NCBI RefSeq assembly: GCF_002939865.1
Contig: NZ_MDEE01000023.1
Coordinates: forward strand, 1-64,000
DNA length: 64,000 bases
DNA from: Xanthomonas dyei
GTDB lineage: Bacteria > Pseudomonadota > Gammaproteobacteria > Xanthomonadales > Xanthomonadaceae
Direction of reading: 5' to 3'
Both the position numbers and the translations under genes were made by a program. The notes beneath the pieces were generated by a model. The model searched no databases. It saw only the letters and a list, made by a program, of their open reading frames with translations, and had not been told where the DNA came from. Positions 9,905 to 18,570 of this stretch are shown here, piece after piece; the first letter of the stretch is position 1; each line of letters begins with the position of its first letter.

Positions 9905-11104
9905 TCAGGCAAACGGTTGATCGATGGCGATAGAAGGCGGCGTAAACCACTGCGCGCCGGCATCGGTGACGTAGAAATGGTCTTCCAGCCGCACGCCGAA
10001 CTGCCCCGGCACCACAATCATCGGTTCGTTGCTGGCGCACATGCCCGGCTGTAGCGGCAGCGCGTTGCCGCGCACCAGATACGGCGCCTCGTGAATGGCC
10101 AGACCGCAGCCATGGCCGGTGCGATGCGGCAACCCCGGCAACCGGTAATCCGGGCCCAGCCCGGCCGCTTCCAACACGGTGCGCGCGGCCTGGTCCACCG
10201 CCTCGCAGGCCGCGCCCGGGCGGATCGCCGCAAATGCCGCCGCCTGCGCGGCCTGCTCCAGGTCCCAGATGCGCCCTTGCGCATCGCTGGGCGTGCCGTA
10301 ACTCCAGGTGCGAGTGATATCGGAGTGGTAGCCCTGCACGGTGCAACCGGTATCGATCAGCACCAGCTCGCCTTCGCGTAAGTGCTGCACGCCGGGAATG
10401 CCGTGCGGAAACGCCGTGGCATGCCCGAACTGCACGATGCAGAAGGTCGAGCCGTTGTCCGCGCCCAGCGCGCGATGCGCCTCGTCGATGAAGCGCACCA
10501 GCTGATCGGTACCGATGCCTTCGTGCGCGATGCCCGCGGCCAGCCGTTGCACCAGCAGCGTCATGTCGCAGGCCTGCTGCATCAGCGCCAGCTCGGCCGG
10601 CGACTTGCACATGCGGCAGCCGTCGATGATGACGCCCGCATCACGGATGGCCGTGCCCAAATGCGCGCGCAAGCCGGTGTGCACGGCGAAGGCGATGCCC
10701 GGATCCAACGCCAGTGCGTGCGCATGGCGGTCGTCCATCGCCTGCACCGCCAGCGCGTAAGGGTCTTCGTGTTCTTCCCACAGGTACTTCGCCACCGGAA
10801 CCTGCAGCACCGCGTCCAACGAGCCCTCCTCGAACGCCGGGCAGAGCAGCACCGGGTCGCCGTCCAGGGTCAGCAACGCGGCGACCAGCCGCTCGCTGGC
10901 GCCCCACGGCACGCCGGTGAAATAGCGCAAGGACGTGCCGGCACCGATCAACAACGCGTCCACACCATGTGCGCGCATCAGCCCGCGTGCGCGTTCGATG
11001 CGCTTTGCGTACTCGTCGGCGGCGATCGGCGCGGCGCGCGGCGCCCAGGGCGCCAGTTGTGCGCGCGCCTGTTCCAACGACAGACCGCCGATCTGCGTGC
11101 TCAT
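9905..11104 (-). CDS. M24 family metallopeptidase (Xaa-Pro peptidase/prolidase-like)
   Basis: 399 residues; the ATG at 11104 overlaps the aldehyde dehydrogenase stop (ATGA). The pita-bread metal ligands are visible: two Asp in LIDTGCTVQGYHSDITRTW, His in HRTGHGCGLAIHE, Glu in SNEPMIV and Glu in VRLEDHFYV. An N-terminal creatinase-like domain covers about residues 30-165. No signal peptide is seen, so it is cytoplasmic. As the last gene of the hydroxyproline operon it probably splits imported Xaa-Pro or Xaa-Hyp dipeptides to feed the pathway; substrate range is inferred. Confidence 0.88.
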   Translation of the reverse strand: MSTQIGGLSLEQARAQLAPWAPRAAPIAADEYAKRIERARGLMRAHGVDALLIGAGTSLRYFTGVPWGASERLVAALLTLDGDPVLLCPAFEEGSLDAVLQVPVAKYLWEEHEDPYALAVQAMDDRHAHALALDPGIAFAVHTGLRAHLGTAIRDAGVIIDGCRMCKSPAELALMQQACDMTLLVQRLAAGIAHEGIGTDQLVRFIDEAHRALGADNGSTFCIVQFGHATAFPHGIPGVQHLREGELVLIDTGCTVQGYHSDITRTWSYGTPSDAQGRIWDLEQAAQAAAFAAIRPGAACEAVDQAARTVLEAAGLGPDYRLPGLPHRTGHGCGLAIHEAPYLVRGNALPLQPGMCASNEPMIVVPGQFGVRLEDHFYVTDAGAQWFTPPSIAIDQPFA

Positions 11105-12696
11105 GTGCCCGCTCCCAGATCGGCGGTGCTCCACTGCCCATCGACCAGCCGCGCGACACCGCCGGGATTGTGCTGGCGCAGTTCCGGCGGCAGCAAGGCA
11201 TCCGGGACGGCGTCGTAACTGTACAAGGCGGCAAAGCGGCGGATCGCGCCTGGCATGCCCACCGCGGTGAAGCCCGGATGTCCGGTACTCGGGAACGGGC
11301 CGCCATGGTTTTGCGCGGCGCTGACCGCCACGCCGGTCGGCATCTTGCTGTTGATCAACCGGCCCACCCGCGCACGCAGCACCGGTGCGATGGCCTGCCA
11401 TGCCGCATCGTCGCTGCCATCGACAGCACGATACAACGTGCCGGTCAGGTTGCCTTCGAATGCGGCGGCCAGCTGCGCCATCTGCGCGCTGTCCTGCGCA
11501 CGCACCAGCAGACTCACCGGGCCGAATGCCTCGGTCTGCAGCGCATGCGGCTTGGCGAGAAATGCCGATGCCTCCACGCTCAGCAAGGTCGGCGCATAGC
11601 GATAGCCGTCCTCACCGGTGTGGCCGCCCGCCAGCACTGCGGCGCCGGCAGCGCGCAAGCTCGCGACCCCACGTTGCACGCCATCCACTCCTGCAGCCGA
11701 GAACAGCACCATCGGCATGGCCGCATCGAAATGCGCCTTGGTGGCCGCAACGAATGCATCGCCCGCCGCGCCGTGCGGTACCACCACCACACCGGGATTG
11801 GTGCAGAACTGGCCGCTGCCCAAGGTGCATGAGGCAAAAAACTCTTGCGCCAGCGCGTCGCAGCGCTCGGCCAGCGCGCCCGGCAACAGAAACACCGGGT
11901 TGACGCTGGACAGCTCGGCATAGAACGGCACGCCGGCCGCATCCGCCGCCGCCTTCAACGCCAGCCCGCCCGCGCGGCTACCGGTAAACCCGATGGCGCC
12001 CAGGCGCGCATCGCCGGCCAGGCGCACGCCGACGGTATTGTCGAAGTGATACAGCAACTGCACCGCCGCCGCCGGCAGACCCGCGCCCACCAGTGCCTGA
12101 TGCGCGAGTTGCGCCATGCGCTGGCTGGTGGCCGGATGCAGCGGGTGCGCCTTGGCGATCACCGGGTTGCGCGCAGCAATGGCAGAGGCGAAATCGCTGC
12201 CGGCAATCGCGTTGAACGCGAACGGGAAATTGTTGGGGCCAAACACCAGCACCGGCTTGCCCAGGGGCGCCAGATGCGAGCGCAGATCGGCGGCGGTGTC
12301 GATGATGGGGTTGGTCCAGCTGTAGCTGCGCACCGCGTTTGCGGCCTGACGCAACTGGCCGCTGGTGCGCGGCAGCTCATTGCCACGTAAACGCGTGGGC
12401 GCCGGCAATGCGGTTTCTGCATGCGCGAGTGCGACCAGGGTGTCGGCGTCGGCATCCAGCGCACCGGCGTATGCGTCCAGAAATGCGGCAATCCGCTCGG
12501 CCGGCGCGGCGGCCAACTCGGCGGCGACTGCTTGCGCGGCGCTCAGCGCGGTTTCGATATCGTCGGCACCGCTGACCGGAAACAGCGGCCCGATCGCCTC
12601 GCCCGTGGCGGGGTTGGCGGCGCGGAAACTGCCCGTCGCCGCGTGACTGGTCTGCCATTGGCCGGCCAGCAGAATGGGTTGGATCGTCTCGTTCAT
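11101..12696 (-). CDS. 2-oxoglutarate semialdehyde dehydrogenase (NADP+), hydroxyproline pathway
   Basis: 531 residues of the aldehyde dehydrogenase superfamily, longer than the usual 480-500 as in the hydroxyproline-linked type III alpha-ketoglutarate semialdehyde dehydrogenases. The catalytic Cys is in GSGQFCTNPG and the general-base Glu in YAELSSVNP; the cofactor loop is VFGPNNFPFAFN. It would perform the last pathway step, oxidising 2,5-dioxopentanoate to 2-oxoglutarate. It lies in the hydroxyproline cluster on the same strand, but 191 bp downstream of the deaminase gene and beyond a stem-loop, so its expression may differ from the upstream genes. Confidence 0.88.
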   Translation of the reverse strand: MNETIQPILLAGQWQTSHAATGSFRAANPATGEAIGPLFPVSGADDIETALSAAQAVAAELAAAPAERIAAFLDAYAGALDADADTLVALAHAETALPAPTRLRGNELPRTSGQLRQAANAVRSYSWTNPIIDTAADLRSHLAPLGKPVLVFGPNNFPFAFNAIAGSDFASAIAARNPVIAKAHPLHPATSQRMAQLAHQALVGAGLPAAAVQLLYHFDNTVGVRLAGDARLGAIGFTGSRAGGLALKAAADAAGVPFYAELSSVNPVFLLPGALAERCDALAQEFFASCTLGSGQFCTNPGVVVVPHGAAGDAFVAATKAHFDAAMPMVLFSAAGVDGVQRGVASLRAAGAAVLAGGHTGEDGYRYAPTLLSVEASAFLAKPHALQTEAFGPVSLLVRAQDSAQMAQLAAAFEGNLTGTLYRAVDGSDDAAWQAIAPVLRARVGRLINSKMPTGVAVSAAQNHGGPFPSTGHPGFTAVGMPGAIRRFAALYSYDAVPDALLPPELRQHNPGGVARLVDGQWSTADLGAGT

Positions 12697-12833
12697 TGCG
12701 GCACCTTCAATTGCATGGAATCGACCTGTGCGCCGCGTGCGGCAGCGGCCGACCAAGGGGCCGATGCCGATGCCGTATCAAACGCGACATCCGCATCGAT
12801 CAGCACACGTCGCTGCGCACACGGCGACGTGAT

Positions 12834-12867
12834 TGCGCAACACGCTGACAGATCGGCGTGTTGCGCA
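12834..12867 (-). other. Intercistronic stem-loop in the hydroxyproline operon
   Basis: A perfect 12-bp inverted repeat (TGCGCAACACGC / GCGTGTTGCGCA, 12834-12845 and 12856-12867) with a 10-nt loop, just after the deaminase stop and about 140 nt before the dehydrogenase start. No U-run follows on the transcribed strand, so it is not a classical terminator; an attenuator or RNA-processing site is possible. Confidence 0.6.
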
Positions 12868-12887
12868 GCGTCATGGTGCCTGCGTCA

Positions 12888-13796
12888 TCAGGACAGCTTA
12901 GGCGCGGTGGCAATCGCATGATCGATCACCTTCAGCGCCGCTTCGCGCTCGGCGCCGGCCACGACCAGCCGTGGCGCACGCACATGCTCGCTGCCCAGGC
13001 CGACCTTTGCCTGCACCAGTTTGATCAGCTGTACGAAGGTGGGCACGGTATCCAGGCGCAGCAGCGGCAGGAACCAGTTGTACAGCTCCTTGGCGGCCGG
13101 ATAACCGCCATCGCGCGCCAGCTCGAATAGCCGCACCGATTCCTTCGGATAGGCATTGACCAAACCGGCGATCCAGCCCTTGGCGCCCATGCTCAAGCCT
13201 TCGACGATGGCATCGTCCATACCCACCAGCAGCGCCAGGCGATCGCCCAGCAATTCCTGCAGCGCGGCGAAGCGGCGCACATCGCCGGAAGATTCCTTCA
13301 CTGCCTGCAGGTTGGGGAATTCGGCGGCCAGTTCGGCGATCTGCGCCGGGCCGAAATCGGTCTTGTAGGCCACCGGATTGTTGTACAGGATCACCGGCAG
13401 ATCGGTCGCGCCGATCACCGCGCGCACATGCGCGCCCATCTCGCGCCAGTCGGTGGAATAGACATACGGCGGCAACACCATCAAGCCGCCGCAACCGATC
13501 TCCTTGGCCGCCTTGGCCAGCGCTACCGCTTCGCCGGTGGCCAGGCTGGCGCTGCCCGGCACCACCGGCACGCGGCCGTTCAAGGCAGCGACCAGGGTCC
13601 GCAGAACCGCCAGTTTGTCGTCCACGCTCAAGGTGGCCGCTTCGCCCAACGAGCCCAGCGGCACGATCGCGGTGCAGCCGGCATCCACCAGCTGGTTGGC
13701 GTGCTTGCCGAGGAAGTCGTGGTCGATCTCACCGGAGGCGGTGAACGGGGTGGTGATGGCCGGCAACACGCCGTGCCAGAACGTAGCGATGCTCAT
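12888..13796 (-). CDS. DapA-family 1-pyrroline-4-hydroxy-2-carboxylate deaminase
   Basis: 302 residues of the DHDPS/NAL superfamily TIM barrel. The Schiff-base Lys is in LQAVKESSGD and the catalytic Tyr in VILYNNP; the substrate carboxylate loop is GSLGEAATL. Several reactions are known in the family, and context decides: the gene lies between a D-hydroxyproline dehydrogenase and a 2-oxoglutarate semialdehyde dehydrogenase, which predicts deamination/dehydration of 1-pyrroline-4-hydroxy-2-carboxylate to 2,5-dioxopentanoate. The ATG at 13796 overlaps the preceding stop (ATGA). Confidence 0.88.
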   Translation of the reverse strand: MSIATFWHGVLPAITTPFTASGEIDHDFLGKHANQLVDAGCTAIVPLGSLGEAATLSVDDKLAVLRTLVAALNGRVPVVPGSASLATGEAVALAKAAKEIGCGGLMVLPPYVYSTDWREMGAHVRAVIGATDLPVILYNNPVAYKTDFGPAQIAELAAEFPNLQAVKESSGDVRRFAALQELLGDRLALLVGMDDAIVEGLSMGAKGWIAGLVNAYPKESVRLFELARDGGYPAAKELYNWFLPLLRLDTVPTFVQLIKLVQAKVGLGSEHVRAPRLVVAGAEREAALKVIDHAIATAPKLS

Positions 13797-15106
13797 GGAT
13801 GATTCCCTTGCGAGTCGGAAGTGAACGAGTCGGCCAGCGCCGCGAGGCGGACCGGGAACAACGGCGGCCGGCGGCCGGCGTCGGTGGAAAGATCGGGCGG
13901 GCAACGGCCCAGTTCGGCCAGTGCGCTGCCGCAGATGCGGCCCTGGCAGGCGCCCATGCCGCAGCGCGAGGCCAGCTTGGCGTCGCGTGCATCGTCGAAG
14001 TTGTCCAGCGCGCCCAGTGGCACGTCTTCGCAGCGGCAGACCAGCGTGTCTGGTTGCGCCAGCGTGCGGATGCGCGGATGTAGTGCGAATTGCTGTTGCA
14101 ACAGCTGCGCAAACCCGCGTGCGGCCCGCCGACGCGGCTGCAGCTGCAGTGCGTGATCGGGTGCGCCGGCGGCCATATGCCCGGCCATCGCACCTTCGAC
14201 CAACGCGCAATCGCGTCCGCCGATGCCGCAGGCTTCGCCAGCGGCGAAGATCTGCACGACGCTGGTGCGCAGCAAGGTATCGACCTGGATCTGTCGATGC
14301 GCGCCGCAGGGTTCCAGGTGGCAACCCAGCAGCTGCGCCAGCTCGGTATTGGGTACCAGGCCGTAGCCCACGGCGAGTTGGTCGCACGCCACGCGGGTGC
14401 GGCCACGCGGGCCATCGAGCTCCACCTCGCGCAACTGCGTATCGCCATACGCAGCCACGACGACGCTGCCGGCGCGATAGGCGACGCGATGCAATTGCAG
14501 CCGCAGCGCCACCGCCTGCGCGGCCTTGCCTGGCCAGCGCCACAACTGCGCAGCAAAGGCGCGCAATGCTGCAGCGCTGGTCTGTTCGTGGATGCCGAGC
14601 ACCTGCGCGCCATGACGCTGCAAGGTGGCCGCGCTGGCCAGCAGCAACGGCCCGCTACCGGCCACCAGCACGCGCTTGCCGCGCACCGGCCAGCCTTGTT
14701 TGGCCAGCGCCTGCGCCGCGCCTGCACCGGTAACGCCGGGCAAGGTCCAGCCCGGAAACGGCAACAGCAATTCGCGCGCGCCGGTGGCCAGTACCAGCGC
14801 GGCGTAATGCAGTTGCAGGGTGCCGTCCGCGCCATCGGCCAGCAGCCAGCCCGGCTGGGCCAGCAAGATCTGCGTGCGCGTCAGCAGGCTGATCGCGGCA
14901 TTGCCCTGCGCCTGCCGCAGCAGCGCGCGCGCATCGGCCGGCGCACCGTACTGCACGTCGCTACGCCACACCTGCCCGCCCGCACGCGGCTGCATGTCCA
15001 CCACGCCCACGCGTGCGCCATGGCCAGCGGCCGCCTGCGCGGCAGCCAGTCCGGCCGGGCCGGCACCGATCACCAGCACATCGAAATGCAGCACGCGCTC
15101 AGCCAT
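13793..15106 (-). CDS. D-hydroxyproline dehydrogenase, FAD/NAD(P)-binding subunit with BFD domain
   Basis: 437 residues. An N-terminal Rossmann motif VIGAGPAGLAAA and a second one at LVAGSGPLLLASA mark a pyridine nucleotide-disulfide-type flavoprotein. The C-terminal about 80 residues form a BFD-like [2Fe-2S] domain with LVCRCEDV and CGMGACQGRIC. This is the architecture of the large subunit of the heterotrimeric proline/D-hydroxyproline dehydrogenases. It overlaps the deaminase gene (ATGA) and the ferredoxin-like subunit gene by 8 nt. Electrons probably pass to the respiratory chain. The start at 15106 is the first Met before the Rossmann fold. Confidence 0.87.
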   Translation of the reverse strand: MAERVLHFDVLVIGAGPAGLAAAQAAAGHGARVGVVDMQPRAGGQVWRSDVQYGAPADARALLRQAQGNAAISLLTRTQILLAQPGWLLADGADGTLQLHYAALVLATGARELLLPFPGWTLPGVTGAGAAQALAKQGWPVRGKRVLVAGSGPLLLASAATLQRHGAQVLGIHEQTSAAALRAFAAQLWRWPGKAAQAVALRLQLHRVAYRAGSVVVAAYGDTQLREVELDGPRGRTRVACDQLAVGYGLVPNTELAQLLGCHLEPCGAHRQIQVDTLLRTSVVQIFAAGEACGIGGRDCALVEGAMAGHMAAGAPDHALQLQPRRRAARGFAQLLQQQFALHPRIRTLAQPDTLVCRCEDVPLGALDNFDDARDAKLASRCGMGACQGRICGSALAELGRCPPDLSTDAGRRPPLFPVRLAALADSFTSDSQGNHP

Positions 15107-15344
15107 CGGTGCGCACCTGCATGCCGTCACGCGCATCCACCAGGCATGCGCGTTGCTGCGCAATGCCGTCGATGCGCACGCGGCATTCGAAACACACGCC
15201 CATGCCGCATAACGGTGCCCGCGGCTGGCCGCTGCTGGACTGGCGAAATTGCAGCGTGGCCTGCGCCACCGCTGCCGCCACACTGGCGCCGGCCGGCACG
15301 TCCACCGGTTGCGCATCCACGTACAGGCGAACCGTGGCGCTCAT
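15099..15344 (-). CDS. D-hydroxyproline dehydrogenase, [2Fe-2S] small subunit
   Basis: 81 residues with a ferredoxin-like fold. Cluster ligands are visible as LCGMGVCFEC (C-x4-C-x2-C) plus a distal Cys in QQRACLV. The small size and position between two flavoprotein genes match the small electron-transfer subunit of heterotrimeric hydroxyproline dehydrogenases. Both ends overlap the neighbouring genes, indicating stoichiometric, coupled translation. Confidence 0.87.
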   Translation of the reverse strand: MSATVRLYVDAQPVDVPAGASVAAAVAQATLQFRQSSSGQPRAPLCGMGVCFECRVRIDGIAQQRACLVDARDGMQVRTDG

Positions 15345-16570
15345 GCCGCGGCGCCCTGCACCGCGCGCGCCGGTGCGTACGGCGCCGGGTCGATGGCCGG
15401 CGTGCGCCCGAGCAGGCTGTCCACGATCACCCGTGCGCTCCCCAGCGCCGTGGTGACCCCCAGCCCTTCATGCCCCGCTGCCACCCACACATCGGCCCGG
15501 CCGGGCACCGCCCCAAGATACGGGCGCCCGTCCGGGGTGGCCGGACGCAGGCCGGTCCATACCCGGATCGCCTGCAGCTCGCGCAACACCGGCAGATACG
15601 CAAATGCCCGCTGCAACATCCGCTGCAGCACCGGCATCGACAGCGCGCGGTCGTGTTCGCCGAACTGCCGCGACGAGCCGATCAGAATCTGCCCGGTCGG
15701 CCGTGGCTGCACATTGAAGGCCACGCTGGTGTCGTCGGCGCCATGCGCCGAATCGGCATAGCCCAACTCCAGCAATTGATGCCGGATCAGGCCGGGATGC
15801 CGGTCGGTGATGACCAGATGGCCCTTGCGCGGGCGTAGCGCCAGCTCGGGCAGCAACTGCGGCAGGGCCACACCGCTGGCGACCAGCACCGGCCCGGACA
15901 GCAGCTGGCCATCGTCCAGACGCACGCCCTGCGTTTGCAGTTGGGTTACCCGACGGCCGGCAAACAGCTGCGCACCGGCCTTGCAGGCCAGGCTTACCAG
16001 ATGCCGCGCCACCCGCGGCGGATACACCACCGCTTCGTTGGGCACCCGCATGCCACCGGCCAGCCCGGGCACCAGCTGCGGTTCCAGGGCATACAACTGT
16101 TGCGCATCGATGGCTTCTGCGTGCAGATCGGCCGCTGCCAGCCGCGCGATCTTGGCCGGCACCGCCGCCAGTTCGCGCGCATCGCGTGCCACCCACAGCG
16201 TGCCGCAGCGACTGAACTCGGCCTCGCTCAATTGCGCGAAGCGCTCCCACAAGCGCAGCGAATACGCCGATAACGCCAGCTCGGCCGGGTCGTCGTCCAT
16301 CGCCACCAGGTGTCCCATCGCCGCTGCGGTCGAACCACCGCCAATCGGCCCCGGCTCGACGATCGCCACACGCAAACCCTCGGCTGCCGCAGCTTCCGCA
16401 CAGGCGGCACCGACGATGCCGGCGCCGATCACGATCAGGTCGTAACTGCGCCGCGTGGAGGCGGCAGCGGAGTTGGACTCCGCATTGGCATCGCCATGCA
16501 GCAACGCCGCAGCCGAACCGCTCGACGGCGCAGCCAACGCAGCATCCGGCGCGGGCGGCGACACTTGCAT
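15341..16570 (-). CDS. D-hydroxyproline dehydrogenase, DAO-type FAD subunit
   Basis: 409 residues from the ATG at 16570, which overlaps the epimerase stop as TGATG. After an Ala/Ser-rich leader of about 45 residues comes the dinucleotide motif LIVIGAGIVGAACA and a DAO (glycine/D-amino acid oxidase) fold ending with GHEGLGVTTALGSARVI. This is the catalytic flavin subunit expected to oxidise cis-4-hydroxy-D-proline to 1-pyrroline-4-hydroxy-2-carboxylate, with the two following subunits carrying electrons away. The long unstructured leader is unusual and could mean the true start is internal. Confidence 0.87.
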   Translation of the reverse strand: MQVSPPAPDAALAAPSSGSAAALLHGDANAESNSAAASTRRSYDLIVIGAGIVGAACAEAAAAEGLRVAIVEPGPIGGGSTAAAMGHLVAMDDDPAELALSAYSLRLWERFAQLSEAEFSRCGTLWVARDARELAAVPAKIARLAAADLHAEAIDAQQLYALEPQLVPGLAGGMRVPNEAVVYPPRVARHLVSLACKAGAQLFAGRRVTQLQTQGVRLDDGQLLSGPVLVASGVALPQLLPELALRPRKGHLVITDRHPGLIRHQLLELGYADSAHGADDTSVAFNVQPRPTGQILIGSSRQFGEHDRALSMPVLQRMLQRAFAYLPVLRELQAIRVWTGLRPATPDGRPYLGAVPGRADVWVAAGHEGLGVTTALGSARVIVDSLLGRTPAIDPAPYAPARAVQGAAA

Positions 16571-17508
16571 CAGGCCACGATGCCCCAGGCGAATGGGTCG
16601 GCCGGGTCGATGATCAACTGCGACCGCGCGGTGATGAACGCCTGCCCGCTGATGCGCGGCGCAATGCCGCGCCCGCTCAGGCGGTAGCTGCCCTCGAACG
16701 CGCTGCCCAGAATGCCTTGCTGCACCCAGCGCTCGCCTTCGCCCAGCTTGCCGTCTGCGGCCAGGCAGGCCAGCTTGGCGCTGGTGCCGGTGCCGCAAGG
16801 CGAGCGGTCATAGGCCAGCCCGGGGCACAGCACGAAATTGCGCGCCACGCCGCTGCCATCGGGGGCGGCGCCATTGACTTCGATATGGTCGATGTCACCA
16901 CCCGCCTCACCAGTAATCCCGGCCGCTTCCAGCGCCAACCGGATCGCCTCGGTGTAGGCGGTGAGCTCGCGCTGGTGCGCCAGATCGAGCGCGCACGGCG
17001 ACTGCTCGGTGATGAAAAACCAGTTGCCGCCCCAGGCCACATCGCCACGCACCCGGCCATGGCCCGGCACGTCCACTTCCACACCGGCGGCCGCGCGATA
17101 GCTCTCGACGTTGTCCACCGACACCGTGCCGTCTTCGGCAAGTTCCACGCCCACGGTGCCGACCGGGGTTTCGATGCGGTGCTGGCCGGGCGCAATACGC
17201 CCCAGCTCGGCCAGCGTGCGTACCACCCCGATGGTGCCGTGGCCGCACATACCCAGATAGCCAACGTTGTTGAAGAAGATCACTCCGGTGCAGGCGGAAG
17301 GGTCGCGCGCCGGCAGCAGCAACGCGCCCACCATGGTGTCCGAACCGCGCGGCTCGCAGGCGATCGCGCTGCGCCAGTGGTCGAAGTCCTGGCGGAAGCG
17401 CTCGCGGCACTGCGCCAGGTCGCCATCGCCCAGATCGGGGAAGCCGGCCAGGACCACGCGGGTGGGTTCGCCGGCTGTATGGGAGTCGATGACGTCGATG
17501 GTGTGCAT
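16570..17508 (-). CDS. 4-hydroxyproline 2-epimerase (proline racemase family)
   Basis: 312 residues. The two catalytic Cys of the family are present: Cys88 in YLGMCGHGTIG and Cys238 in DRSPCGTGTSAK. Two active Cys distinguish the racemase/epimerases from the Cys-to-Thr dehydratases. It would convert trans-4-hydroxy-L-proline to cis-4-hydroxy-D-proline, the first pathway step. A GGGAG ribosome-binding site lies about 9 nt ahead of the ATG. It is the first gene of the operon and faces the AraC-type regulator across 148 bp. Confidence 0.92.
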   Translation of the reverse strand: MHTIDVIDSHTAGEPTRVVLAGFPDLGDGDLAQCRERFRQDFDHWRSAIACEPRGSDTMVGALLLPARDPSACTGVIFFNNVGYLGMCGHGTIGVVRTLAELGRIAPGQHRIETPVGTVGVELAEDGTVSVDNVESYRAAAGVEVDVPGHGRVRGDVAWGGNWFFITEQSPCALDLAHQRELTAYTEAIRLALEAAGITGEAGGDIDHIEVNGAAPDGSGVARNFVLCPGLAYDRSPCGTGTSAKLACLAADGKLGEGERWVQQGILGSAFEGSYRLSGRGIAPRISGQAFITARSQLIIDPADPFAWGIVA

Positions 17509-17656
17509 GGCTTATGCTCCCATTGCCGACCCTTCGACGACTAGCGTTCAATGCGAAGTGAAAATGCGGAAATCTGCACAATCGCCAACCTGATTCACAG
17601 CCATGCGTTTACGCTAGGATCAAGCCTGGGTTGCACCACCGTGCAGCCGTCAAATC
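17509..17656. promoter_or_regulatory. Divergent control region of the hydroxyproline operon and its regulator
   Basis: 148 bp between two divergent starts. It must hold the operon promoter and the regulator promoter, and probably AraC-type operator sites. I do not see convincing sigma70 hexamers with correct spacing, which would fit activator-dependent transcription. Confidence 0.55.
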
Positions 17657-18385
17657 GTGACCGCTATCATGACCCTGATGGACCTCAACCTTCCCGCGCT
17701 GGAAATGCAGACGCTGTTCGATGCACTGCCGGACGTGGTGTTCTTCATCAAGGACAGCGAGGGCCGCTACACCCACTGCAACCTCACCCTGGTGCGCCGG
17801 CTCGGGCGCAAGCTGCGCAGCGAGATCATCGGCCGTTCGCCGCTGGAAGTGTTTCCGTTGCCGCTGGGCGGCAGTTACATGATGCAGGACCGTCGCGTGC
17901 TGCTGGGCGAGTTGATCGACAACCAGCTCGAAGTGCATCTGTATCCCAACCGCTTGCCCGGCTGGTGCCTGACCTTCAAACGCCCGCTGTGCGAGGCCAA
18001 CGAAGTCATTGGCGTGGTGGGAATTTCGCGCGATCTGGGCCAGCCCGATAGCCGGCATTCGGCCTACGAGCGCCTGAGCCAGGTGATGGAACACATGCAG
18101 GCCAACTTCGGCGACAACCTGCGCGTGCAGGCGCTGGCCGACCTGGCCGGGCTCTCGGTGGCGCAGCTGGAGCGGCACTTCCGTCGCGTGTTCCAGGTCA
18201 CCCCGCAGCAGCTGCTGACCAAGCTACGCATCGAATCGGCCATGCGCCTGCTGTACGGCGACGACAGCATCGCCAGCATCGGCCAACGCTGCGGATTTGC
18301 CGACCAGAGCGCATTCGCCCGCCAGTTCAAGGCCACCGTCGGCATGACACCGCGCGATTACCGCGCGCTCAAGGGCCAGTTGTAA
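17657..18385 (+). CDS. PAS domain AraC family regulator of hydroxyproline genes
   Basis: 242 residues if the GTG at 17657 is used; ATGs at 17669 and 17678 are alternatives, none with a clear ribosome-binding site. Residues about 20-125 form a PAS fold (FDALPDVVFFIKDSEGRYTHCN). Residues about 140-240 form the AraC double helix-turn-helix (ALADLAGLSVAQLERHFRRV and IGQRCGFADQSAFARQFK). Divergence from the epimerase gene strongly suggests it activates the operon, with the PAS domain as the likely ligand sensor in place of the usual cupin domain. Confidence 0.85.
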   Translation: MTAIMTLMDLNLPALEMQTLFDALPDVVFFIKDSEGRYTHCNLTLVRRLGRKLRSEIIGRSPLEVFPLPLGGSYMMQDRRVLLGELIDNQLEVHLYPNRLPGWCLTFKRPLCEANEVIGVVGISRDLGQPDSRHSAYERLSQVMEHMQANFGDNLRVQALADLAGLSVAQLERHFRRVFQVTPQQLLTKLRIESAMRLLYGDDSIASIGQRCGFADQSAFARQFKATVGMTPRDYRALKGQL

Positions 18386-18570
18386 GAGCGCCGGTTGCAG
18401 GCTGTAATCGGGTGCTGACACACAGCTGGCACAAATGCAGAATTCGGCAGGATTGAGCACCCCGCCGCGGTGCATTTTGGTCCCCTTGAAACAGGGCGGC
18501 GCTGAAGGGCGCGTCAAGGTGAGCCGGGACCCGGATGATAGAATTCCGGGTTTCCCCTACTGCGTTGCCA

